From: Amorphophallus konjac
Lineage: Eukaryota > Streptophyta > Magnoliopsida > Alismatales > Araceae
Assembly (NCBI GenBank): GCA_022559845.1
Contig: CM040127.1
Span: 34,124,708 to 34,188,707, forward strand
DNA: 64,000 nucleotides
Direction of reading: 5' to 3'
Every line of letters starts with the position of its first letter. Positions within the stretch are counted from its first letter, which is position 1. A program made the position numbers and the translations under genes. Below the pieces are notes generated by a model that searched no databases, was not told the origin of the DNA, and was given only the letters and a program-made list of their open reading frames with translations. Positions 30,266-41,350 of the stretch are shown here, piece after piece.

Positions 30266-31782
30266 ATGACTGTTATTATGTTCCTAATATTATTAAGAAC
30301 ATTATTTCAATCTCTGGCTTGTATAACATTGGATATACATTGGCTTTTAATAGCACTGGGTGCTCTATAATGAATAATGGTTTGATTATAGCCAATGGTT
30401 CATTAGTTAATGGTCTTTATGTATTAGATACACGTTCTAATGTTATGCAAATTTCCAATGCTGATGAAGTGAATTCTGCATATCTATGGCATTGCAGACT
30501 TGGTCATGTAGGTGAGAAAAGAGTCTCTCAATTACACTCAAATGGGTATTTGAATTCGTTCGAATACAAGCCATTTGATACCTGTGAGTCGTGTCTCATG
30601 GGGAAAATGACCAAGGCTCCCTTTGGTGGACATGGTGAGAGGGCTGTTGACCTTCTCGAGCTCATACACTCGGATGTGTGTGGACCCATGTCCATAGAAG
30701 CAAAAGGAGGTTATCTCTATTTCATTTCTTTTATTGATGACTTATCTAGATATGGCTATGTGCATTTAATGAGACATAAGTCACAAGCCTTTGAGAAGTT
30801 TAAGGAATACAAGAATGAAGTAGAGAAACAGACAGGCAAAAGTATTAAGGCTCTTCGATCGGATCGAGGAGGTGAATACTTAAGCCATGAATTCACTTCT
30901 TATCTTAAAGACCATGGAATAGTTTCTCAATGGACTCCACCGTATACACCACAACACAATGGTGTATCCGAAAGGAGAAACATGACCTTGTTAGACATGG
31001 TCCGATCCATATTGTCTATGTCAGGACTACCCTTGTCTCTCTGGGGCTATGCGTTAGAGACTGCGGCTTATTTATTGAATAGGATCTCAAGTAAATCAGT
31101 TCCTTATATACCATATGAGATATGGAAGGGTAGGAAAATAAATTTTAATCACATTAAAATTTGGGGGTGTCCTGCTCATGTAAAGAAGAACGAGAGTGAT
31201 AAGCTTGAGTCGAGAACCGATAAGTGTAGGTTTGTGGGATATCCAAATGAGACGTTTGGATATTATTTCTATTACCCTTCTGAGCAAAGGGTCTTAGTGG
31301 CCAAGAGAGCTGTATTTCTGGAAAGAGAATATCTATTCCAGAAAAATAGTGGGAGCCAGATAGAATTGGACGAGGTCCAAGAACCACAACCCATAGACAC
31401 ACACTCATTAGATGAGACTGTATCGGTTGATCCTATTCAAGGTGAAACACTGACACTACGGAGATCTGGTAGACTACCGAGAGAACCTGAGAGATATGTT
31501 GGACATGTCTCAGAGGGGTCCTCTAAGGTATGTATCGATGAGGATGATGATCCTCAGTCGTACCAGGAGGCGATCCATAGTGTAGACTCCGAGAAATGGC
31601 AAGAGGCAATGGATTCAGAAATCCAGTCCATGTACACCAATAATGTTTGGAACTTAGTTGATGTACCCGAAGGGAAGGTCCCTATCGGCTGCAAATGGAT
31701 TTTCAAAAGGAAAATCGGTGCAGATGGACAGAATGACACATACAAGGCTAGACTAGTGGCGAAAGGATATCGTCAAAGCTAA
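30262..31782 (+). pseudogene. copia-2 integrase and start of reverse transcriptase
   Basis: This frame continues the polyprotein after the frameshift. It contains the rest of the protease region, the zinc-binding GAG-pre-integrase (LWHCRLGH...CESCLMGK, about 30487-30613), and the integrase core with the first catalytic Asp in LIHSDVCGP, the second in RSDRGGEYLS and the Glu in SERRNMT. It continues through the integrase C-terminal region and an acidic linker into the RT N-terminus (GCKWIFKRKIG, YKARLVAKGYRQ). TAA at 31780-31782 stops it. The copia-1 copy has a sense codon there, two bases differing at this spot. Integrase would insert the cDNA in the nucleus; all three catalytic residues are still present. 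Confidence 0.93.
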
Positions 31783-32640
31783 GGCATTGACTATGACGAG
31801 ACGTTTTCGCCGGTAGCCATGGTTAAGTCAATTAGAATCATCCTTGCCACTGCTGCATACCTGGATTATGAGATCTGGCAAATGCATGTGAAGATAACTT
31901 TTCTTAATGGAAATCTGTCAGAAGAGGTATACATGGTACAGCCTGAAGGATTCACCTCCAAGCTACATCCTAATAAGGTATGCAAACTTCAAAGGTCCAT
32001 TTATGGATTAAAGCAGGCATCTAGAAGCTGGAACTTAAGATTTGACGATGCTGTCAAATCTTTCAACTTCATTTGGAATGAAGATGAACCCTGTGTTTAC
32101 AAGAAGGTCAGTGGGAGCTCTGTGACCTTCTTGGTCCTTTATGTTGATGACATCTTACTCATTGGGAATGATGCAGAGATGTTGACATCAACCCAGTCTT
32201 GGTTGTCCAAGACTTTCTCCATGAAGGATTTGGGAGAAGCATCCTATGTGCTGGGCATAAGGATCTATCGAGATAGATCTAAAAGGATGCTAGGACTATC
32301 CCAATCCATGTACATAGACACTATCCTCAAAAGGTTTAGGATGAAAAATTCCAAGAGAGGTCTCATTCCCATGAGACATGGAATTTGCCTATCCAAGGGG
32401 ATGAGTCCTAAAACTTCTGAGGATGTGGCACACATGAATAAGGTATCATATGCTTCGGCGATAGGGTCAATCATGTATGCAATGCTATATACACGGCCTG
32501 ATGTTGCCAATGCTTTAAGTATTATCAGTAGATATCAGGCAAATCCAGGCGAAGAGCACTGGAAGGCAGTAAAGGGCATCCTTAAGTACCTGCGAAGGGC
32601 TAAGAATCTTTTTCTGCTTTATGGAGGAGAGGACATGTAG
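31783..32640 (+). pseudogene. copia-2 reverse transcriptase
   Basis: This runs in phase with the preceding frame after the TAA and needs no new start. RT motifs are in order: GIDYDETFSPV, KLQRSIYGLKQASRSWN, the catalytic YVDD at 32140-32151, MKDLGEASYVLGI and YASAIGSIMYAMLYTRPD, ending at GGEDM then TAG (32638-32640) directly before the RNase H domain. copia-1 has TAG at the very same codon. RT copies the element RNA into cDNA in the particle. The palm motifs are intact but the frame is isolated by stops on both sides. Confidence 0.92.
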
Positions 32641-33052
32641 CTTAGAGCTTACACAGATTCTAGTTTCCAGTCAGGTACAGATAACTGCAAATCCATGTCT
32701 GAATTTGTATTCATGTTGAATGGAGGGGCAGTCAGTTGGAGAAGCCGTCTGGATGAAGAAATTCATCTTGGAACTTGGCGTAGTTCCCGAGATGACAGCT
32801 CCCATCCCATTATTTTGTGATAATAATGGGGCCATCGCCCAGGCGAAGGAACCGAGATCTCACCAAAGGTCAAAGCATATTCTCAGGCGCTTTCACCTTA
32901 TTCGGGAGATTGTTGATCGTGGAGATGTGACGGTAGAGCGTGTACCGTCAGAAGATAACATAGCAGATCCACTGACTAAGCCTTTGACACAGACTGTATT
33001 TGAGCGTCATCGGGATAAGATGTGCCTCAAAGTTGTGGGCAATTGGCTGTAG
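32641..33052 (+). pseudogene. copia-2 RNase H, with internal 74-bp deletion
   Basis: The domain starts in the RT frame (AYTDSSF, first acidic residue kept) and runs to WRS at about 32744. There 74 bp present in copia-1 are missing between two GAAGC repeats, which removes the SSKQ...TEAEYIA block with its catalytic Glu and shifts the frame. The rest (VWMKKFILELGVV, IPLFCDNNGAIA, SKHILRRFHLIREIV) reads in another frame to the normal stop at 33052. RNase H activity must be lost. Confidence 0.92.
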
Positions 33053-33055
33053 TTC

Positions 33056-33066
33056 AAGTGGGAGAT
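33056..33066 (+). promoter_or_regulatory. copia-2 polypurine tract
   Basis: AAGTGGGAGAT directly before the 3' LTR, the plus-strand primer site. The sister copy reads AAGTGAGAGAT at the same place. Confidence 0.8.
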
Positions 33067-34660
33067 TGTTAGTATTGGTGTGCTACAGGTCAATTTCGGG
33101 TCAGGTAGGCCCAATAGTTGTACGATCTTGTTCATTATTAATAAAGTGGTATTTGAGCGTAAATATGCGATTGTGTTACTTTATGTTGTCCCTAGGATAT
33201 GTGGTTGTAAAGTCAACTCGAGATGGGATCTCGATTATGAGACTGACTTTACATGAACACATACCTTAAATTGTTCCTGGTTGGAGGGTAATCACTCGGG
33301 GACTTTGATTACCTATTAAACCAGTACACATGATGTGTCAGTGACCAGTCTCATGGTCATTGGTGCGGGGCACCAACACATATGTGTAGGTGTATGCCCT
33401 TGGAGGATGTACACTGAACTGATCCGCTATTAGATCTTCAGATGGTTGATTATACCTAATGTCAACTGAAGATCCAATTGTCTCAGTAGCATCGTTGGTC
33501 CTTTGACCTGAGGCATTGATCGGATCTTACACGAGGATTGGAATGGTTTAATCACTTGGCTAAGTGACTTTAACCATAAGTCATGAGTTGCCGAGTCGTT
33601 AACCACTCCAGGATACGTGTGAAGATCATCAATGGTCAAGAGGGGATCGCTCACTGTCGGGTATATATCAGACAGTTAATGGGTCATGACATTGATGCTC
33701 CGTTAAATCCCTGGTCAGGGTCGTGTGAGTTCGTTTAGAACGGACGTCATACACTTTAAGGAGGTCATAGTCAAATGGCACGATCATGTGGTTTGACAGA
33801 TACCGTACCCTCGATCGTACCAGACTCATAGAAGGAGCGAGAGATTATATCGATGCGGTAACTGTGGACTTACAGGTACCAGACATGCTGGTTTAAATCC
33901 GACGTCCTCTAGGATCACGCGGATTTGCTTGACCCAACGTGATCAAAGGTTCGGAATAAATTAAACTATTATTCGGCTCTGGTAGAAGCGAAGAATACAT
34001 TTAATTTACTTCTAATTGGGAATTAGAAGTTAATGGGCCTTAAACTAGAGTGACTAAGGGCCTAGAGGATCACACACAATGGATTCTTGGGTGACGGAAT
34101 ATTATTGTACAAGTGTATGTATTAATTCCCTTTAATTCCTTTTGGAAAGGAGTGTAAATGGGGCTTAATACATGTGTATAATAATGGAAAGGTCATATAT
34201 ACAATTTTGGTCCTTTGGAGGTCTTTTGAAAAAGGCCAAAACTCTATATATAGACAACCTACGTGAGTTCATTCGAACTCTTGACTTCTCCTTCCAACCT
34301 CTTAAGCTTAAGCAAGCATTAAGGCTTAAGAGGAGGATTAGCCTCCCCCCTTTCTCCCCCTTGCTCTCTCTCTCTCCAGAAGGTGTTAGAGTCGGGGAAA
34401 GTTGCGCCGGGGAGGTACCGTCGCTGCGCAAGGATCCGTGTGGATCTGCTCTAGAGGCCGTACAGCTGTGCGGCTCGATTTCTCTGCATCGGGCTTAGCG
34501 GACAGCGTCGTTCCGCGCAAGGTGAAACACACAACCCGTAATTAGGGTCTTAGAAACACCGATTAGAGTACAGATTAAGCTTTTCATAACACCGGGATCG
34601 GGCAAATGAAATTTTTTGTTATCCGATGCGTCGCCCGTAGGTGCTGTGCGAAACCTTACA
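33067..34660 (+). repeat. copia-2 3' LTR (1594 bp)
   Basis: Starts TGTTAGTATTGG after the purine tract and ends AACCTTACA, followed by GGAGG. Its length equals that of the 5' LTR, and only scattered substitutions separate the two. Confidence 0.95.
34245..34253 (+). promoter_or_regulatory. TATA box of the copia-2 3' LTR
   Basis: Same TATATATAG element in the downstream LTR. Confidence 0.55.
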
Positions 34661-35215
34661 GGAGGGGTGTTTCAGTTGAAGAAGCATTTGACAGGAGGAG
34701 CCGACAGGATATTCTGAGGTTGCTGGGTGTACCCATGTGCCTAGAGATGTGAAACTTGCAATGGCTAGGCACCCGCGAGAGAAGAGAGCTGAGATGCAAG
34801 AAAATGAAAAAAAGAAGAAAATGGATCAAGCGGCAGTGAGCGGAATAGCAAGCGGCAGCAACGAGGAGGAATGTGCATAGACACCCATTGACGAAGACGA
34901 ACACGACCCATCATTTGTACCCTCCACTGCAGCACACGACCCATCATTTGTGCAGATGGTTACATATTTTCTGTCCCACCCACATGTACCTCCACCCACT
35001 AGGATAAGGTTAGATTATACGGGTGATCAGTCTCATGTATCTGATGATGAGTTTTAGGATTCAGGCTTCACTAATGACGAGGATTAGTGAGTTTTGAGAT
35101 TCAGACTTCACTGATGATGAGGATTAGTGAGTTTTGATATTCGAGCTTCACAGATGAGGAGGATGAGTGAGTTTTGAGATTCGAGCTTCACAGATGACGA
35201 GGATTAGTGAGTTTT
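34661..35215 (+). pseudogene. hAT-1 BED exon piece 3 and acidic C-terminal tail
   Basis: After copia-2 the frame gives VFQLKKHLTGG, the His-containing second half of the BED finger, then a TGA. A shift to another frame gives THVPRDVKLAMARHPREKRA, the segment that follows the finger in plant hAT proteins. It runs on through an acidic/Lys-rich stretch to a TAG near 34878. From there only a tail resembling hAT C-termini (SDDEF, DSGFTNDED) is seen, repeated in tandem to 35215. The transposase core is missing. The finger is thus broken by two insertions and a frameshift. Confidence 0.7.
35040..35215 (+). repeat. About 45-bp tandem repeat in the hAT-1 tail
   Basis: Four copies of a unit like GAGTTTTGAGATTCGAGCTT plus CACAGATGACGAGGATTAGT lie head to tail. 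The units correspond to the last codons of the former protein plus its stop, so the C-terminal end was duplicated. Confidence 0.8.
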
Positions 35216-35588
35216 TGTATTTTATACTTCATGAATGAATGTCATTATTATGTCACTGTTTACTTTTACATATTTAGTAATTGAAATAAATATTTATGTA
35301 TTATATATAATATGATGTTTAATTAAGCGGTGTAATATGTAATTTTTATATAATTAATTATCTGTAATTTAGTATGGATCTATTATCATAAAAAAATTCT
35401 ACATTCTAATATTTTTAAATATATATAACATTTAATCTTTCAAAAAAAATTATTAAAAATTTAAAAAAAATTAAAAAATCACGCGCCGAGAGCCCGAGGG
35501 AGCGGACCGAGTCGCTGTGCGACCCGGCCGACCCGACCCGTCCCGCGCCGTGACCTGGTCGACCGGGTCGACAAACCTTGCTCAGAAG

Positions 35589-35778
35589 CTCTGGAACTGT
35601 GACGCATTTGGTTGCACTTACAGGAATTTCAATTATTGAAATCACCCATTGATGTACATTGCACATTAATTCTCATTTTTTTTGGCTCTCTTTTAAATTT
35701 TTAATGATGCACATTGCACAGAGAGTGCCGTTGCCAAGCATGTAATGTAATATATGTCACACATTGCTTGTGCACCGT

Positions 35779-35827
<49 letters not shown>

Positions 35828-36400
35828 TATTAAAATGTGATAATACAAAATACTGTTACATAGTGGGCGTTGACAACGTATCTATGTTTATGCATAGAGT
35901 TTGACTTTTAAATATTATATATTTTATTTTAAATTAAATTAATTTCATAAGTGAGTTGCTTAGCGTTTTTATGTTTAAACACAAGATCTCCGATCCAAAT
36001 CTCACAAGACGTATGATGACTTTTTGTTTATTTTTAATTTTCTATAAAGATGGAAGATCAAAAAAACTGTGAAGATGTACGACTATTTGTTTGTGAGATT
36101 TGAACCCAAGAGACATCATACAAATTGATCATGGCACACCACCTAACTAACTAAGTTAAAAATATTATTAAATTATTAAATATATAATATATATAATATT
36201 TTTTCTCTCGATACGTGACGATATCAAATTGTACTGTATCGTACCGATCACCGCTACAGTCGGCACAGCGTAAAGATAAAAATGTGAGTTTTTTTTGACG
36301 GATTTTTTTTAAAAAAAAATAAAACAAAAATGAGACCACCAATGTGGACGAGGTCCAGGTGGTGACAACGCAAAGTTTGGTCCACCCGCGTATCGCGCGG
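35589..36400. other. Intergenic sequence with TA microsatellite
   Basis: This follows the hAT-1 target duplication. It contains a perfect (TA)n tract at 35782-35825 and AT-rich non-coding DNA. Nothing gene-like is seen. Confidence 0.6.
35782..35825. repeat. (TA)n microsatellite
   Basis: About 22 uninterrupted TA units. Confidence 0.95.
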
Positions 36401-36631
36401 TGAAGGGGGTTTCAAAGGTCAAGGTGGTCGTTGCAATAGACGGTCGCAGATGTGATGCCCGCCAACTCGTTTTCCCGATAACGCGATCTACTGGATGCCG
36501 GAAGAACCGCGGCCGAGCGCCCCAGCATCCCCTCTCCGGCTATCTTCCCTGCTTCCGCCGCCGAACAACTACAATAAGCCGCCCAACAACTACAATAAGA
36601 GGGGGATTTCTACAGATGTATTCTTCTTCTT
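36400..36631 (+). other. Probable first (5'UTR) exon of the EamA transporter gene
   Basis: GC-rich, Pro-codon-like sequence stands out from AT-rich surroundings and ends TTCTTAG followed by GTACTG, a donor. A possible second mini-exon is 36733-36755, flanked by TGCTGCAG and GTAAGT. The first clear acceptor of the coding part is at 41940. The start at 36400 is a guess; transcript data would be needed to fix it. The short frames here lead nowhere and are read as UTR. Confidence 0.4.
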
Positions 36632-38523
36632 AGGTACTGAAGTGGGTTCCTCTCGCCTTCTCTGTCTCGTGGTTTCTCTCTTTGACCTTTTATTCTTGAT
36701 AAGTTTCACGTACTCTCTTTAATATGCTGCAGTCAGATCTGGTTTGAGGATTCCTGTAAGTGGGGTTCTTCGTAATCACCCGTGACAGCTTTAACTATCG
36801 TTAATAATGAAGTTTTTGGTTTGGTGTGCCCTGGCTCCGCCGTTGGGGAGACTCCAGATTTGAAGGCTGGGTATTGTCCCGAGTGAATGGCTGGGAATAG
36901 AGAGGGTTCATTAGCCCTTTTCCCCCCCTCCCCTGCCCCCCTTTAGCTTTTGATACCCGGGAAGATCGTCACGGAAAGGAAAGTGTTTTGTGGGGGAAAT
37001 GAGTAATTTTGGCATTTGATGTTGTCCTTAAAGTAAGGGATCTTGTATTCCGGTTATTGATTGGTTCCATCTGTATTTTATTAGGGTTTCATTTTACATG
37101 TTCTGGCTTTGAGTTCATCTATGTGAATTTAAGGAAGCTTTGTGCCATCTGAAGATGATGAAGAAATCTCTTTGTTTCGATCAGTGAAACATCTGCAGCA
37201 TTACTTCTTGGAAGTAGGATCAGTTAAGCTTCTATGGCAATTTCCTGAGGACAAAAAAGAGTTCCGACATTGATAGCTTCTTGAATGCCAAAGAAAGTTT
37301 GTCAGTGTTAGGTGCAAGAGGTGGGTGTAGGATATTAGAATGTCTTTAAGAAGGTGAGAGGTCAAATCTATTTCTTCCCGGTCTTTCATCTCTTTGTAAA
37401 TTTGAAGCATGAAAGGGATCATTTCGTGTGACATGACTACGGTAAAACATATGCATATATGAAAATGCATTTTAATAATTTAGAAACAAATATGATTTTT
37501 TAGCAATACTATAAAGGGAAATGCGTTGATATTGTTAGATATATCATTATACACCTTTTGGAAGGTGTTCAAAGGCTTACAAAAATTCGCCTATAGTTAT
37601 GAAATGGAGGTATAAATGATCTATCAAGATGATAGATACATCAGCCTGCCAGCACTAGCCCAGATCCCTCACAAAACGTACTTTTCCCAATCACAAAACT
37701 AAATGGAGCAATTGAGACTCAAACCCCCTTTCTCATCCCTACAAAGATGCCATTATCTAACATAGTTAAGATAATGACTAGTGATCTACAATGGGCTGTT
37801 AATTTCCTCTCTGGAACATTTGTTTTTCCCTTTCTTTCCTAGAAGCCAACAGAGTAGCCTGCAGCATGGTCCAAGTATGACTGTTCTCTTGGCAAGGGTC
37901 AATTCTTCTCCACTCCATAATGAGGTGCAACATAGAGATTGTTTCTTTCCATGGCATCCCCACAGATTTGAAATCATCAACCCAAAGTGATGATTCCACA
38001 TTGTAGGAAAAGGTATACAGCAGTTTCTCTTTCCACCCACGAAAGAGGCAGATATCATACTTCACAGCCTATCTTGCTCCAATCTACATGAATACTTTTT
38101 TTGTTTGTCAGCCATTTAGTCCTCCAGACATTATTTGACCACACTACTCCACAGCCCGCAGTGAGCAGCATTTTGAGATTTAACAAAGAATTGGCCACCT
38201 GGTTCCAATCTTCATAGTCTCTTCATAGTCTTGGCTAACTCTGATATATTCCTTATTGATATTAGCAAGCTTTTAATTGATGTATTTCTCGTTGATCCTT
38301 TTCTAAGGGTCACTTGTCATTGGAAACTTGGAATGTTGCATGAAATGAGGCATAGGATCACACTGCAAAACAAGCTTGACATGTGAAAAAAGGATCTCTA
38401 ATTGTTTTTTGGATGACGAGTATTTGTTGACATGGCCATGGACCTGGTTTCTACCAAATGTGGGAATCAAAAGCAATAGATGTTATTAACAAGCTCTCCT
38501 ACTTTCATTCAACAATTTCTCGT

Positions 38524-41350
38524 CTTTTTTTTTTTTTTGAAAGTGGATGGTACCACTGCATGTATTAAATGAAAAGGAAGGTGTACAAGTGTAAACAAAA
38601 AGCTCCCAAAAAACAGATGCCTATACAAAAAGCCACACTAAGGCAGTGTGGAGCCGTTCACCCTCCCATCAAAACAAAAAGAGGCGAGTTGAGGGCATTC
38701 ACATTACGAAGCACCTCTGTCCATTCCCTCACTCTAGTACAAATGAAAGAAATAAGAGTCTTTAACTCTACCCTGCCTTCTGAAGATCCTGTTGTTCCTT
38801 TCACACCACAGGGACCATAGAGTGGCAAGTAGTATAAGCCACCAAATTACACGATCACCTCTGAGGGGTCAACTCTTGCCCCAGGACCTGATGAAGGACT
38901 GCACATCCGACTGCTGGCCGAGAGCACACTGGGCTCTCGTAGTCATTCCTTCCGCACAGTCTGCGAGTACTGACATCCTACAAAGAGGTGGTCCATGGAC
39001 TCGTCCTCCAGGCCACACAAGCAGCAGAACGGCTGGATCCCTGGTAGAAAGCGCAGGAGCATGTCTTTGGTGGGTAGTCTCCTATGGGAAACCTCCAGAT
39101 CAGAAGCTTCACCTTCAACGGGCTCCTCGGTCTCCAAATGAAGGGAGCAAAGCCATGCCGCACCCTACCATCCGAAATAATGATGTAAGTAGACCTAACA
39201 ACTAAGATCCCCTCTCTTCCCCACCTCCAAGTGCACGCATCCTCCTTGAGGGGGCACGGGGGGAAGCCGAGGAGGAAGAGAAGAAGGTTCTGGAACTGCT
39301 CTAGCTCGGCCCTCGTAAGGTCCCTCTTGAAAGTCGGTGCCCAGGTGCCCTCAAAAAGGTGGGGGTCAAATGCTCGGTCAACCGTCCCTAGAGGATCTGT
39401 CGAGATCGCGAACATACTAGGAAAAGAGATTTTTAACATGAAGTCATCACACTATCTAGAAAAGGCAATGGTCGTCTTTCCCCAGACGGACTTGGACTTT
39501 GGAGAAAATGATGTCCCTGCAAGAGAAGATCCCGTGCCAAATAGGAGACGTTTGGACTAGAGCTGGAAAAATTAGGTCCCAAACTCTCCTCCTGCCGAAG
39601 TATCTCTGTCTGATGAGTTGTGCCCCAAGATCTTTATCTCCTGCTCTCAGCCTCCAAACCCACCTGACGATAAGAGCCAGATTGAAGTCACCCACATTCT
39701 TGATGCTAATAAAAGTAGCCACCCTTCCTCACCCGATGTCATGTCAGTCCCTACACCTTGCCCCATTGCCGTGCCCAAAAAATCTTCTTTGAATAGCTTC
39801 AATTTTCTTCATCACCATCTTCGAGATGCGGGACACCGAGAGATAGTAGATAGGTAAACTGTCTAGCACCGATTTGCAAAGGACTAATCTACCTTTATAG
39901 GACAAAAGCCTCACCTTCCAGCCCGCCAGTCTCGTCTCATATCTCTGAATAACAGGAACCCAATCGGCACACTGAGAGCTCCTGAGGTGAGGGGTAGCCC
40001 TAAATAAGAAATAGGAAAGTCCTTGTTTGACAACCCAGAATCCGAGCAGCCCGGTGAAGTGGCATGTCGTCCATGTTAACCCCAGCAACCAAACTCTTAC
40101 TGAAATTTACCTTCAAGCCAATACTTATCTCCAATAGCTCCAGCAAAATTCTCGTCACATACATTTGCCTCTCATCCTCTGCCAGAAAAGGATGATATCA
40201 TCGGTATACTACAAGTGGGTGATCGAAAACACACTTCTCCCAACCTGGAAATCCCTGATCAAACTTGCAGCCTCTGCTCTCTGCCATACCTTGCTAAGGA
40301 CACCAACTATCAGTACAAATAGGAGAGGAGACATAGGATCTCCCTGTCTGAGGCCTCTGCCACTGTGGAAGAAGGAAGTCAGCTTTCCATTAATGAGAAC
40401 CACAAATGAAGCAAAAGAAATGCAAGTCCTAATCCAACGGATCTAAGTGTCCCCAAATCTCATAACCTCCAACACTTCAAAGAGGCAAGACCAGTTGATC
40501 CTATCATAGGTTTTTTTTTTTTTCAAAATCCAGCTTCAAGATCACCCCTTTCTTTCTTAACATCTTCATAGCAAACAAATACTCATGAGCCGTCAAGAAA
40601 TTATCATGAATATGATGTCCCTTGATAAAAGTTCTTTGAAAGCAACTGACCATCTCGTCCACAACTCTTTCCAATCTCCCAGCCAGTAATTTGGTGATGA
40701 TCTTGTAAGTTCCATTTAACAAACTGATAAGCCTGAAATTTCAAAGTCCTGTGCCTCTTGTTTCTTGGGGATAAAGTAATGAGGGTTTTGTTTATTCCCC
40801 TCAAGTGGGCTCACCCCTCATGAAATTCCTTTACTGCTGTCGGAAGATCAGATTTGATAACATCCCAACAATGCTAAAAAAAGACCAAAGGAAAATCATT
40901 TGGCCCTAGAGCTCCATCTCCGGTAAGAGAAAAAACTGCCTGCTTGACCTCCTCAAAGAAGGTTTGCGAGATGTCAATCCTCTCCTCTTGAGGAAGCCGT
41001 AGAAGAAGCCCATATGCAATCCTCGGTCTAAAGTGGTTCTCCTCGAAAAACAACCTAGAATAGTAGTCCCTCGCTATACCCCTAATCTGCTCATCTGAAG
41101 AGATGGAAAGTTCACCCATCCGAATACAAGTAATGGTGTTCACCCTCCTCCTTCTAGATGCTATGCGCTGAAAGTAGGCTGTATTTCTGTCTCCCTCTTT
41201 GATCCATCTGTCCCTCGATCTCTGTCTCCAATAGATCTCTTCTCTGTAAAAGATCTCATCAAATTGACATCTGAAAGTGTCCCTCAGCTTCCTATCCTCT
41301 ACATCCATAAGACCTGCCTCTCAAAACTATCCAGACCCTCAATCTGCTAT
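38524..41350 (-). mobile_element. LINE-1: 5'-truncated antisense L1 LINE in the transporter's 5'UTR intron
   Basis: Reading on the minus strand, ORF2 sequence runs from about 41310 down to 38980. It is followed by a 3'UTR and a poly-A tail seen as TTTTTTTTTTTTT at 38526-38538 on the + strand. ORF2's endonuclease and all of ORF1 are missing, the normal outcome of incomplete target-primed reverse transcription. The 5' break is near 41350, where similarity to LINE-2 (near 54850) fades. No clear target duplication was found by eye. The gene it sits in is on the opposite strand. Confidence 0.88.
38980..41310 (-). pseudogene. LINE-1 ORF2 remnant: RT and zinc-binding reverse-transcriptase C-terminus
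   Basis: The pieces, in several frames, are as follows. 41308-40874 has YWRQRSRDRWIKEGDRNTAY, the linker typical before plant L1 RT. 40722-40504 has RT fingers (IITKLLAGRLERVVDEMVSC). 40403-40209 has [13 protein letters not shown]. The catalytic box at 40209-40198 reads YTDD instead of YADD and is preceded by a stop. 40088-39744 holds the RT thumb (LAGWKVRLLSYKGRLVLCKS). 39439-38980 carries the zf-RVT segment. Frame changes and stops between the pieces show it is dead. RT would have copied the LINE RNA at the nick site. Confidence 0.9.

Larger units (their letters stand above)
25743..34660 (+). mobile_element. copia-2: full-length Ty1/copia LTR retrotransposon
   Basis: LTRs of 1594 bp (25743-27336 and 33067-34660) have perfect 5-bp target duplication GGAGG (25738-25742 and 34661-34665). 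An initiator-Met primer site follows the 5' LTR and a polypurine tract precedes the 3' LTR. Order: long 1.9-kb leader, gag with CCHC knuckle, protease, integrase, RT, RNase H. This is Ty1/copia, with layout and residues resembling the Angela/BARE group (inference). The element is broken by stops at 29471, 31780 and 32638, a frameshift near 30262 and a 74-bp deletion in RNase H. It sits in the BED exon of hAT-1. Confidence 0.97.
16434..35580 (+). mobile_element. hAT-1: non-autonomous hAT element, split by two LTR retrotransposons
   Basis: The left end CAGGGTTTGCCGTGCC (16434) and the inverted right end CAAGGTTTGTCGACCC (ending 35580) match at 12 of 16 positions. The flanks are CTCGGAAG (16426-16433) and CTCAGAAG (35581-35588), an 8-bp duplication with one change, as hAT elements make. 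Both ends are followed by GC-rich CGACCCG-type subterminal repeats. Without the gypsy (18141-25688) and copia (25743-34660) insertions the element is about 2.7 kb. It has a BED zinc-finger exon and a repeated acidic C-terminal tail but no transposase core, so it is a deletion derivative. The BED exon and the TIR/TSD evidence support each other. Confidence 0.8.

Noticed and set aside
37781..38065. Overlapping frames on both strands in the transporter's intron
   Set aside because: No recognisable domain; the minus-strand one contains Trp-rich text vaguely like a LINE tail but without a motif that can be named.
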